Below are positions 11,641-22,246 of a stretch of DNA of 64,000 bases, one piece after another. Source of the DNA: Nemertoderma westbladi (taxonomy: Eukaryota > Xenacoelomorpha > Nemertodermatida > Nemertodermatidae); NCBI GenBank assembly GCA_032718475.1, contig JAUCBJ010003160.1, positions 1 through 64,000 of the forward strand, read 5' to 3'. The notes under the pieces are model-generated. The model had not been told where the DNA came from. It searched no databases and was given only the letters and a program-made list of their open reading frames with translations. A program made the position numbers and the translations under genes. The first letter of the stretch is position 1, and the number at the start of each line of letters is the position of its first letter.

Positions 11641-13586
11641 CTATAGCATCATAGCAGTCATAAATTGGCGAGTTTGATTGAACTGATCAGATAAATCTCC
11701 GTAAAGCAGATAATATATTCCGGGTTTAAGGAGTTCGGCCGAGGCTAACACGAGTTTAACGTCGGAATCGTTCGTGTAGTTGAGATCCTTCTGTAGTTGT
11801 AGGAGTTCGGAGGCACCGAGGTTTAGTTTACCGTGACGAGAGACAACATCCAGGTAGTTAATGAGGGTGAGAGCCCGGCGAATAATCAGCTGGTTGAACA
11901 CTTCGATGTAATGAGATCGGAAGTTGATATCGAGAGTTGAAACCTCCGAAAGCAATCTAGGTGTGGGGGGGGGGGGGGGGGGGGGGGGGTAATCAGATTA
12001 TTGTGGTGGATTCTTTTCTTATAATAACATATTACATACGGTACCTCTGGTGAAAAAAAAAGTATTATTGTTGCGGTATTTATTTACGGTTTAAATTGAG
12101 ACATTTCCTTATAGAGAGAATTAACCATGTGATATGCAATTTAATTGGCCAGGTTTAGAAGATTGTGTTCTACTCATACCATTTTTTATAAAAAATTATC
12201 TATTCCATAAAAAGCTAATCAGAATAACTTGGAACTCCTTGCCAAACATTAAAAGTTTTACTATAGAACTAATAAGATTAGAGTTGTTGTCTCTTTTGTT
12301 TTTACACAACAAGATATTTAATTAAATAAAGTATTAGCTACTATATTTATGACATAATGTTTCATTGGCACTCCCTAACATAATACTGATTTCCCTGTCT
12401 CTACGCAGTCCGGATTCTTTCTAGTTTCTACTAACTTTAATATCAACGTGTCGCCGCCTTCAACCGGAAACAACTCATTACTCTTATCTGGAGATCTGAA
12501 GGAACGTTCCAACCCAACCTCCATCCTCAACCAGAGGTCCTGTAGTCTGGAGTTCTGTTCCTTAACTCTCAGCTGTTTGTGTTGGTTGAGACTGGAGGTG
12601 GTCCCGATCTCCTTGGTCCGTAGATCGACCACTGTAGTCGGGTACGGGGCCAGAATCGTGTCACTCAGGTTGGGTTGGCTCAACACTAGAGTCGACCCAT
12701 CGGGTTGGGTCTGTGGGTTATCTGGGTTCGATTTACCATCATCTGTAGGCTCACTGGATTGAACTCGCAACCCCTGTAGGATTAACCCCGGCTCATAAGA
12801 CCCCGACTCATCCACGATCCCCCCGCCGTCACCCTGGCAACTCAGACACAAATTCCTACGTTTCCTTTCGATAAACAGGGCCAACGTGTTGATCATTTTA
12901 TTTATCTCTCCGCTATCCGTTCCTATGACAACTGAGTAACCGCACGTCTGTAAGTGCGAACAAATTGCCTTAGAAAGGAAACCCAAATCGACTCCGTGTA
13001 AATTAGCTAATAAAGTCGAATCGATTTGAATGTCCTGTTTCAAACCGGCAACTTTCAATTGAAGCAACAAATGAGATAAATGATGGATCTCTTTTTGTAA
13101 AGATTCCAAACCAAATTCTTTCATTTTACCGGTTTGAGTTATCCGGAGGACTTGTATGTACCAGGTAACGCGATCGACGACAAAGTCATACAGAGGAAGA
13201 AAAACGTTGAATTCCGCTAAAGGAATGAGTAAAGAGAACGCCGAGAGAATGGAACATCGTTTCTTAACTACGCCGTAGAAAATAAAACTCAAAACAACCA
13301 CGTTGTCTGTGTTGTTTATTTCTAATTTAGTTTGAATTTCTTTGAAGTCGCGGGATCTAGTGGTTGCCGAAAGTTCACTGTTGAGTATGTGTTTGGAAAG
13401 GGAGAGAATGACGTCATCCTTTACCGGTGCGTAATGTTTGTTGTACCAAACACGGCGCGCCACAGGTCCTAGTATATTATCCCATTCGCTCAAGAGAAAC
13501 ACGGCACAATGACATCCATAAGTTTCAGCAAGATGGCGTTTCGATGTTTCCGGAATGTATTCCGGGGTGGCACTGACAAAGGCCAT
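11641..13586 (-). CDS. C9orf72: C9orf72-like DENN-module protein (two exons)
   Basis: Exons are complement(12436..13586) and complement(11641..11956), about 488 codons, close to the 481 of the human protein. The ATG at 13586 was chosen because it gives an N-terminus of normal length; a further in-frame start lies 25 codons upstream. Diagnostic matches are WDNILGP (residues 35-41), SHLQTCGYSVVIG (about 210-222), APYPTT before the linker, and a C-terminal segment with ALTLINYL and LKPGIYYLLYG. In animals C9orf72 pairs with SMCR8 and WDR41, acts on small GTPases of the Arf/Rab type, and works in autophagy and lysosome control. That role is family knowledge; only orthology is visible here. The donor AA|GTTAGT at 12435 joined to the acceptor CCTAG|A at 11957 keeps the frame and the family alignment. 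The reading frame is intact. Confidence 0.93.
11957..12435 (-). other. C9orf72 intron with C25 polypyrimidine tract
   Basis: The 479-bp intron begins GTTAGT and ends ACACCTAG on the minus strand. The tract before the acceptor is a pure run of 25 C on the coding strand (G on the plus strand, 11965-11989). The rest is AT-rich. A short open frame inside (12134-12325, plus) has no recognisable product. Such a homopolymer is likely to vary in length between individuals. Confidence 0.75.
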
Positions 13587-16108
13587 GCTGGAATCTGATA
13601 CAATAGACAGATATAGGCCTAGGCCTACTGTTGTACTGCTATAGCGAATAGTGCAATGCAATACCGGTATATAAAAGTGCGCATAAACAGTTCAGCAGTT
13701 TGGTAGATATTAATCAGACAATAATCTGATAATAATATACAGATATAGGCTTATAGATCTGTAGATGCGCCTACAACCATGACAACCAGACAACAATCTG
13801 ACAATACAAGATTATTTCTATGGTAGGTATCTCGGTTTAGATAATACCGGTATTTACTAAAAAACTAATTCTAAATCTAAGTCCAAGTACGTATAGTATA
13901 GTATAGCAATGCTGCAATGCCAGAGTCTGACACAGACAATACTTGTCTAGCAGTCTACAGCTTGGGCTTGCTGGCAGTCTGGCTTGTCTTGTCTACTATT
14001 CTGATATTATTTGTTAAATTAAAGCCAGTAAAGCCTTCCTGTCAGCCTGTACCTTACCGTATATCAATATACTGTAAGGCTCTACTGCTCTATCACTTTT
14101 GTGTACCGATGTATGTTAGTGTACCATCTGAATATACTGCCATATCAGCATATACCAGTACATGATTGCTACTGACATTACCTGTAGCTTATAGTATAGG
14201 CTACTGTCATAGCGTACTCTCTGACTCTATTAATAGCGTACTCTATTTAATAGAGTACGCTATGGCTACTGTAATTATAAAATCGCAGACTGTGTGTGTG
14301 TGTACACTAACGTTCATGGGGCCTTCGCGCAGGACGAGGCCCAGTTATGAGATACAAATTAAAATTGAGCGACTGTATCACAAAATCAGTATTTGAGAAA
14401 TTTAACCATACCGACAATCAATCAAAGAAAGGGGGACAGTACGTGTTCAGCCCTTTTAATCTGCAGCCCCCCCCCCCCCCCCCCACCCCTTCCTACCAAC
14501 CAATACATAACCGTGACATCTACCACCCAAGGGGCGGAAGGGTAGCACAAACTTGTTTCCAATCACATGCTCAATATGCAAAGCCATGTGGTTTATAGGA
14601 AATATCGAGAATTCGAGAAAATCGAGAATACGAGAAACTCCGATCGAAATACATGCTCATCCCAGTATCCGTCCGTAGTCACCGGACAGCGGCAGTTTAT
14701 TCCCGTAGAACAGTAGAATTCCCGCAGCTTCCGACCCAATTCGACAACGAATTCGCAGAATTCGCATGGCAGAGAACGTATTCCGGTACGATACACGTCT
14801 GCCCGATTTTCAACAATTTCCCCCGGCGATCCCAGGATCCAGCTGTCCGGGCCGCCGCTAAACCCAAATCGCAATCCTCGTCGATTCGTCCAGTCGTCGA
14901 AGTAAGTTGGACTCTTCCCACCGCACTCCAAGGTGGGTGGCCTGAGTGAGGCATGATGAAATTGGCAGTGGCCCGCATTACGATCCGACCGACCGCCGTA
15001 TTCCCAGTGTAGTAAATAGAATCTTACTAACAAGCAAGCAATTCCGTAGTATTTATTCCTCAGTTAATCGCATCTTGATGCCACATCCACTCGGGTCCAG
15101 ATACATCGGACTGTCTGAAGCTGTTTAGATGAAGAAGTTATTTAGATGGCCTTGCCAACGACCAACGACCTGAAGACGGTACCGGTAACTCTGTACCACT
15201 GTAACAGTTAACAGTACCGGTCCAGACTGGAATCCATACACTTTGCGTCGGATTAATCCAGCATGCTTTACAATAAAAGTGCGCCAATGTGGCGCTTGGC
15301 GCGCTCGAAAATCGTAAAGCGCTCCGGCTTTGGCACGTGGCGCTCCCAAAAATAAAAACCGGCGCCGATTTGTTGGTTTAACAATTATGGAAGCGCCTTA
15401 AAAATTGCATTACCGGTAGCTGTTTAAAAATTTTGGCTCGCTTTGCTCGCCTTTCTTTTCTCTGTTGTACAGTATGGCTACTGGTACTGCTGATTAATTT
15501 ATTATAACTGTAAGACAGTTACACAGATGCTGCCCTAAGACCCCACGCAAATTCAACTTGGAAAATTTCTAAACTTTTGCGAGACTACCACGTGTACCAC
15601 TTGTACCAAGTTTGGATATATTTTATCGAGATTTGGCTGAGTTATTAACGTTTAAAATTTGACACAACAGATCAACAGAACAACAGACACACCGATTGAG
15701 TTAGTGGTACCTGTATGCTAAGCTCGCTTACTTTCGTCACTCGCCCCACAGTATAGGTCAAGGACTACTCTACTACAGGACTGGAAGAGCTAAAAGTAAA
15801 CTGACACATAAGGAATCCGCATGCGGATGCATCATAGACCAATCAAAATTGTTAATCATCCCCTTCTATTTCCTTAGAAATTGGAGCCCTCCTATTGGCT
15901 TGAGTATAAAATGTGTTTATGGAAGTTACAATTTGACAACTAACAGTATACTGTAGTTGACGTCACCGCGGGTCAAGCCAAGGTCGCCTTGGCCAAGCCT
16001 TTCCAGTAATCTAATGGATATAGCTGTCTTAATTCACCGAGACAAGATATTAATTTGCTGAGATGGAGATTGGATTTGCATCAAGTTTCAACTCCTGTAT
16101 TTTATATA
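13587..16108. other. Unassigned region upstream of C9orf72
   Basis: No gene is recognised. The first few hundred bases should contain the C9orf72 promoter, but no motif was clear. There is a C-run at about 14466-14484. A more GC-rich part at about 14590-15030 is open on both strands (146 codons minus, 98 codons plus); neither translation resembles a known protein, so it may be an unrecognised exon or chance. At about 15270-15365 is a short GC-rich patch with repeated GGCGC words. From 15370 to 16108 nothing is seen. Confidence 0.4.
14233..14263. repeat. 31-bp hairpin (15-bp perfect arms)
   Basis: ATAGCGTACTCTATT, one T, then its exact reverse complement. A partial copy of the arm (ATAGCGTACTCTC) lies just upstream at about 14208. 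No coding or terminator role is evident. Confidence 0.85.
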
Positions 16109-18182
16109 TTAGTTATTTGTTATGTGTTGTAGTCCGACACTAGATTCCTCCTCACATCGGTACACTCTGTACCCCTCTCCCGGTGTGTGGTATGTTTCGC
16201 CAGGTTGTGTTTCTCCGGGGCGACGGCAATCTCCCGGAGTACGACCCCACCGGCTCTCTCCCTCTAGTTCAACTATCGACGGTTCACTGTCCGTCCTCTC
16301 TCGACGTCTCTTGTTGCCTGTAGCAACACTTCCTCGTCCCTCCTCACTTCTTCTAATTTCAGCGTAATGTCCTCCTTCATGAGATCTTGTATTGACCTCC
16401 CGGATGAACTCTACTGTCCTTCTTCCGTCTTCCGAGTGGGCTCGACGTTTTCTCATTTGGCCGCTTACAGCACCAATGCCCCTCCCTCTGCCCGGTTGGA
16501 CGGCCCCGCGGATATTCGCAGTCATCCCATTATCCTCTGTCATCGGGTGCCACGGTTCACTTAACTCACCGCGCACATTATCTGCCAATGCTCGTGGGGC
16601 TTCTGCTGCCCCCCCCCCCTTTCCTACGTCGTTGGGTGCCACGGTTCACTTAACTCACCGCGCGCATTATCTGCCAACCCTCGTGGGGCTTCTGCTGCCC
16701 CCCCCTCTTTCCTACGTCGTTGGGTGCCACGGTTCACTTAACTCACCGTGCGCATTATCTGCCAATGCTCGTGGGGCTTCTGCTGCCCCCCCCCCCTTTC
16801 CTACGTCGTTGTGTGCTACGGTTCACTTAACTCACTGCGCGCATTATCTGCCGATGCTCGTGGGACGTATTCTGCCCCCCCCCCTCTCTCGTCATTAATT
16901 GGTTGTGGTGGGGTACCCGTAGACCCCCCCCCCCCACGTCACCTCTCAGTTCGCCCCTATGTCCGTATTAACAAAGGTTTCCATCACCCCTGGTTCCTCA
17001 TAAATACTTCCTGAACCAGCCTCGCTCTCTGATAAACCCATTTTTGCCAGTTCTAATCGGCGTTTCTGCTTCGCCTGAGATTGCATTAACCCCCTCAACC
17101 GGGTATGCATATCATCCCGCATACGTTTACCCGCCTCTCTCTCTCTCTATCCTCTCTAATACTCTGATCAGCTAACTCTGCCTCCCTCGCAATCCTCTCA
17201 ACTTTCCTCGCATCTCGCTCTTTGTGCTCGTTCACCTCTCTCTCAATCCTCTCAGCCTTCCTCGCATCCCGCTCTTTGTGCTTGTTCATTTCTCTCGCCT
17301 CCCGCTCTTTGTGCTCGTTTGTTTCTCTCACCTCCCGCTCTTCGCGCTCACTCATTTCTTTCTCAGCCCACAACCCCTCCCTTGCCTCCCGCTCCCTATA
17401 ATCTCTCGCCACTTTCTCGGCCCTCTCCTTGCACTCTCTGGCTAGTTGTCTTTCCCTTTCTAGTAACGCAGTCCCCTCATCCAGCTGTCTCTCTAGTTCC
17501 TTTTGATCCAGCGCGACAATGTCTAGCTGACACGCCAGATCTATCTCTAACACGCTTCTTGCTTTCGCGGAGGATGTAGCGGACTTTTTTGGTTGCGACG
17601 GACTCCCGCCGCCTGCTCATCCTACTAATTTTCCCATGCTTACTGGGGTTCCTACTAAACGACGACACCGAATCTTTGGGGTTAACCTCGGATTCGGTGT
17701 CATGCGGGTCAGCCCATCCCACTAACTTAATCCCCCTCGCATCTACTAGATAGGGCCCTACGTACACCACACTAGCCTCCACCACCTTGGATCGCCACAA
17801 TTCGAACAGTTCTGTGGCGACCCTCCTCGCCCTCTCACTTGCTAGTTCCCCATGCCCAAATCGGACTAGGTAGCGAAAATGTTTGTTGCACTCACCTAGC
17901 CTCCGGTACAACTTGGGCTGGTCTACCTTTCTTCCCTCTCTAGCGTCCTTCAACAACTTCCTGGTGGCGTTGTACCCTCGTCATAGGCGATCGCTCGTCC
18001 CGACGTCTTCCTCCTGGACTTGACCTTCCCTCCTCGTCCAGCGCCATACCATCGGCCCCACCGTTGCCGTTACGGTGGGCCGTCCGCCGCCCTCGGCCAC
18101 TGGTCGGTCGGCAACTTCGGTACCTCGTTCGCCGCTCTGATCTCATCAGAATCAATAAGTGCAACAGTTGTATTATTAACAC
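16109..18182 (-). pseudogene. Decayed gag-like gene, possibly BEL/Pao type
   Basis: Successive minus-strand frames (18182-17940, 17956-17477, 17553-17095, 16642-16109) read as one broken protein. First comes an Arg-rich start, then a helical segment (ECNKHFRYLVRFGHG, then RVATELFELW). A long charged coiled coil follows with repeated EREAREMNKHKERDARK-like heptads (about 17460-17130), then a basic C-terminal part. Frames overlap at about 17560-17480, implying a frameshift. A helical head followed by a charged coil is also how the Gag of the LTR element at 33.5 kb is built, which suggests a relative. No protease, RT or LTR was seen, so the assignment is weak. Confidence 0.4.
16544..16900. repeat. 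About 88-bp tandem repeat, four copies
   Basis: Copies start near 16547, 16636, 16724 and 16811, each with GTGCCACGGTTCACTTAACT, GCGCATTATCTGCCAA, CTCGTGGGGCTTCTGCTGCC and a C-run before TTTCCTACGTCGTTG. The C-runs differ in length. The repeat lies at the C-terminal end of the gag-like relic. Confidence 0.9.
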
Positions 18183-18513
18183 ATAGTAATCACCTCTACT
18201 CTACTGATTGGCCTGTCCAATAGATGCGCTCTAATCACTTCCAATGTGTTTCCCCCACCCATCATTGGCTTAACCTGATTAATTGTCACCTCGCCACTCC
18301 CTGTTGCCACTGTCCCCACGCGCTAACCTCTGCTAGCCCCTTTGTCCCTCTGAGATGGTTTGACCTCTCAACTTTCTTTGTGGCTGGCGATGTGTATCGC
18401 CTGGGTTGGTTGTGAGGTGACAATATTATTGGTAATGTCACCTCCCCAACTATAATTGGTAAAATGCCACTAAGCCCATTTTCAGTGGGTAGTGCAGGGA
18501 ATTGAATCCGCTT
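18183..18513. other. No feature seen
   Basis: Unassigned sequence between the gag-like relic and the hexanucleotide array. If the relic was an LTR element, its upstream LTR could lie here, but no partner copy exists in the window. Confidence 0.3.
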
Positions 18514-18650
18514 ACAGGTGTAGGCGTAGGTGTAGGCATAGGTGAAGGTGTATGTGTGGGTGTAGGTGTAGGCGTAGGTGTAGGCATAGGTGTATGCGTA
18601 GGTGTAGGCGTCGGTGTAGGCGTAGGTGCGGGCGTAGGTGTAGGCATAGC
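18514..18650. repeat. Hexanucleotide microsatellite (GTAGGY)n
   Basis: About 22 units alternating GTAGGC and GTAGGT, with GTGTAT and GCATAG variants. It resembles a degenerate telomere-like repeat but matches no canonical animal telomere (TTAGGG). An interrupted C/G homopolymer (about 18731-18750) lies downstream. Confidence 0.85.
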
Positions 18651-19304
18651 GTTTACACCCTTTTGGGACCCGATTTCACTTTGAATTAGGGTTTCGGACC
18701 GCCACTCTCGAAATCTGGGCGAAAATGCACTGGGGGGGGGGGGGGGGGGGTGTATGGCTGTATGGCACAATGCCAAAATGCCCGGGGTGGGCAGGGATTT
18801 TCGCCTGTGACACCGGTAGGCCTAATGTTTATTTATCTTAGAGATTTACTTGACTTACTACACTGTACACTAGCGCATAGATGTTGAATCTACAACTCAG
18901 AAATCAGCCACTCAGGTGATAGAAATAACCTCATTAAATATTAGCCAATAGATGTCCACCTTAGTAGTAGTACATACGCCTGCCTGGTGTGACAGCAAGC
19001 GTGTTAGAATTAGGAATATCGGCACCCTGTTAATCCGATAAGAAAAACCCTGCAACTCTTAAGTACTGACTGAGGAGTGGATACTAAATAAGTTACCAGG
19101 CAGAGAGCCCGAGTTCGTTCTTTAAGCTCATTCATATATTATTTTTTTTGTGCAATTCTCTCTTCTTTTTGTGTATAAGATTTTTTTTTATCAGAAAGTG
19201 TTTCTATAGCTGAGATAATTAATATTGGTATATCAAGTTAGTTTATTGTTTTGGTTAGGGTTAGTTACCTCTAATTATTGCCATTCACTGCCCTTCCTGA
19301 TTAC
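18651..19304. other. Unassigned; 3' side of the gypsy fragment
   Basis: Contains the G-run at about 18731-18750 and T-rich stretches near 19140-19190. No gene or LTR could be recognised. Confidence 0.3.
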
Positions 19305-20030
19305 TCAGATTATCACTTTGGGGTAGGTTACTAATGTCACATCTCTTAGGTGATGTGTAGGAAATGGTGCATATATTGCAAATGGGACAGCATTTTCACG
19401 AAGCTCTATTACCATTGGTGGGCAGTCCATCATTTTAAGTTGCTCTGATGAGTCGAAAACGTCATGGAATTCGGAAAGTAATGATTGTTTGATTTCATCC
19501 TTAACTTGGTTAACATCATTTACTGGACGTATGGAACGGGATTGTGGAATTGGGATGGGAAATTCCCTATGCACAATTCCTAGATGACGGCAAGCTGTAA
19601 GGCATAGATAAACATCATTGTGTGGTATATCCCTGCAGATACCTATATTCTCAGAATATATGTTGCCGGATGTACATTCCATGAGTTTAATTTGAAGAAT
19701 ACCGAGTGTATCGAGACTAGAACCATTTACTCCAATAAGATTTTTGGTATTCGTACTTAAACTGTCAACATTGATATGTAGTTTGTGTAGTAAACCCATA
19801 CCGGAAACTGTCATTTCAGCTCCCGTATCGGCGATAACTTTGTGTGTGCCAAGGTAAACGTTGTCAGCTTCTCTATAAAACTCAATCTCGACATATGGTT
19901 TTGCGGAGTAATTTGTAACTGTAGCAATTAGTACTGCATTGTTTTGATGTCCCGAATTTTGAGAATTGGGAGGATTTGGATTTTTAGACCGACAAAACTG
20001 GCTGTAAGTGTCCCTTTTTGCCGCATGCGT
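19305..20030 (-). pseudogene. Ty3/gypsy-type aspartic protease and start of Pol, truncated
   Basis: The frame carries the end of a CCHC knuckle (HYSQFC-like, read across a frame change). The protease signature ADTGAEMTVSG lies at about 19833-19800, with the flap and LIGVNG region after it. A linker follows, then CPPMVIELRENAVPF, the usual entry to a gypsy reverse transcriptase. It diverges after the RT entry and stops at 19305, so RT, RNase H and integrase are absent. Pol is +1 relative to Gag. Confidence 0.75.
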
Positions 20031-21210
20031 TGCAAGTTGAATCTTTAGCCTTGCATTGTTTAGATTCCTCGTGTGGCCATTCTCCTCCACAACGGTAGCA
20101 TCGTCTCCCAGTTCCGGATTTCGATGCGCTCCGATTTCTACTCCTATCGCCCCCGGATTTATAATTATAATATTTGTTTTTGTATTGGGTGCGACCACGG
20201 GTATTCGCGTTTACCACCTGGCCCTTTGAAGCCGATCGCAGTTTGGCCTCATCACGCTCTGCTAACTCACGATTATGACATAGAGTGAGAGTATCGATGA
20301 GGTTGAGTGCTGGTTTCTTTGAAAGGAGTTCCTGACGGACTTCTTCATTGCGGAGACCGCAGACGATTAGTGTTGCCAACCAATCGTCAGCTGTCATTGT
20401 ATGCAGCTCTGCATCATCCGCTAACTCGCAAAGTTTTAAGTAAAAATCATCGATGGGCTCCTTATCTTGCTGGCATCTATGAACTAGTTGGTACCTGTCA
20501 ACCGCCACATTACGCTGTGACTTTAAGTACTGTCGGATCTGGGTTAACACCTCATTGACAGATTGGTTTGTATCCTGTGGAATTCCAACTATTCGATCGA
20601 TTCGCTGTAAGAATTCTGGAGTGCAGAATGTAGATATCTGGTCTCGGCGGGGTTTCTCTTCGAGTTTAACGACTCGTTGGTAATTAGTCCAGCCGGTTTC
20701 CCATCTTTTAAACCCATTGTAATCTATGCTATCATCTAGCGGATCAGGGGGTCGCACTGTAATGCGGATCGCGTCCCTGGTAGTCGACGGATGGTAAGTA
20801 TGTGTAGCATGAGTACCTGTAGTAGGTGAGGCATTGTTGCCCAACGCCCCGAGTATGCGTGTCAACTCCAAATCATGGAGGCGTCGTTCCTCCTCTCGCT
20901 CAATCCGTCGCTCCGCTTCCCGTACTTCTTCCTTTGCGGTCATCATAGAGAATAATTGGTTAATGTAAGTAGCAGTATCCAAGGGTGGCTGTGTATCCAC
21001 ACCCGGAGGTTGGGTTTCATTATCTTCGTGTTCTGGATCGGATCGGATCGCATCCCACAGTAATTTCCGGAGTCGCACTGTAGACGATTTCACGTCGTAA
21101 GGGATGTTCAATGCCGTGAAATAGGCTTTGACATCGTCCCTGCTTAATAGGGGGAGTTCGTCGTATGTGAGTTGAAAAACTTCCTCGCGTAAGGGAATTG
21201 GCGACGCCAT
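19984..21210 (-). CDS. Ty3/gypsy-type Gag
   Basis: An intact 408-codon frame from the ATG at 21210. The N-terminus is SAP-like (LTYDELPLLSRDDVKAYF). A charged linker with a short REAERRIEREEERRL coil follows, then a capsid-like region (ETGWTNYQRVV, FYLKLCELADDAELH, LIVCGLRNEEVRQELL) typical of metazoan gypsy Gag. A basic stretch and two cysteine-histidine motifs (C-YR-C...H...C and CNACGKKGH) come last. Gag assembles the particle and binds RNA. The frame closes in the second knuckle, where the Pol frame takes over. No flanking LTRs were found, so this looks like a stranded fragment. Confidence 0.75.
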   Translation of the reverse strand: MASPIPLREEVFQLTYDELPLLSRDDVKAYFTALNIPYDVKSSTVRLRKLLWDAIRSDPEHEDNETQPPGVDTQPPLDTATYINQLFSMMTAKEEVREAERRIEREEERRLHDLELTRILGALGNNASPTTGTHATHTYHPSTTRDAIRITVRPPDPLDDSIDYNGFKRWETGWTNYQRVVKLEEKPRRDQISTFCTPEFLQRIDRIVGIPQDTNQSVNEVLTQIRQYLKSQRNVAVDRYQLVHRCQQDKEPIDDFYLKLCELADDAELHTMTADDWLATLIVCGLRNEEVRQELLSKKPALNLIDTLTLCHNRELAERDEAKLRSASKGQVVNANTRGRTQYKNKYYNYKSGGDRSRNRSASKSGTGRRCYRCGGEWPHEESKQCKAKDSTCNACGKKGHLQPVLSV

Positions 21211-22246
21211 ACCGAATCGCAGTACCGGTAGGTTGACGGATAGCAGGATAGAGCAATACGATACCGGTACCCAGCCGTTTATTACAGTATTAATTATGTA
21301 TCTGTGATGCTGAGAATAATCCTACACACTGCGCCATGATGTGTTCCCAACCATATATGTAATATAATATATGAGGTCATAATATATATAATGTATAATA
21401 TAATATCAGTCATCAGTGGGTCCAGTGCTAGTATTGCTAGCCTGGTACAGATACAATAGAATAGCTATGTAGATATATCCAGTACTGCTGTACATACATA
21501 GTCCAACCCGTCACCCAAGACAGTATCCGGCATGGCCTATAAGGATATAAGATTAGGTGGTACAGTACCTTTAAGACAGGGAAGGGATGGCGTCACACTA
21601 ATATTAATAATTAAATTATTAATTAATTTATTTATTTATTTATTAATTCAATTAATGCAATTAAGTTTATAAGACGTATTGTATCGTCTCAAATCTCCCT
21701 ATTTTTATGATCTTTAAGGTTACGGGGTCGACCACGATTTAAATCCTGAGGGAGAGGAAGTCCGGGTTGCTTCTAAATCACATGTCTCTTTAAACTAAAG
21801 CTACAGGTGTAGGAGAGGTTACATTTGTCGCATGTGAACAACTCTTGAGTTGGAGGAGTAACATCACGGTGTTTCAAACGTAGGTGTTTTTTTTATAAAA
21901 CCCACTGCGTTTGAATACCATTCCGGATTCCGCACTTAGTACATGAAAATGACATTGCAATAGGCTAACAAAAACTGAAAGTTCATAACAAAGTAGGCCT
22001 AGCCCTAATTAATAATACATACAATAAATACATATAGGAGGCCTACCACGCACAGTATGGCCTAACAGACAAGAGAAGTTAATAACTTCAAAATTAATAA
22101 TACAGTACATAGGCCCTTACAATAAATACAGAATACAGTACCGGTACAGTAATAAACACGTTGTGGGGTCTTCGAGCAGCACGTGTTCAAATGTTCAATG
22201 ACTGAGCAGCGACTAATTAACAAATTTATGAGAGATTCATTGACCA
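21211..22246. other. Unassigned, AT-rich, with a zinc-finger relic
   Basis: Sequence upstream of the gypsy Gag, then AT-rich low-complexity DNA (about 21600-21660, ATTTATTT). Apart from the zinc-finger relic at 21775-21957, no gene is seen. Confidence 0.4.
21775..21957 (-). pseudogene. C2H2 zinc-finger fragment
   Basis: From an ATG at about 21957 on the minus strand, C-TK-C is followed, after a stop caused by a T-run, by HLRLKH. Then comes a second finger C-DK-C-NLSYTCSFSLKRH ending at a stop near 21775. Two C2H2 fingers can be made out, with one frame break. The parent gene is unknown. Confidence 0.5.

Noticed and set aside
14593-15033. 146-codon minus frame and overlapping 98-codon plus frame
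   Set aside because: No recognisable family, conserved motif or splice context. Kept only as an unassigned open region.
18514-18650. Interstitial telomere
   Set aside because: The unit is GTAGGC/GTAGGT, not TTAGGG, and it is too irregular.
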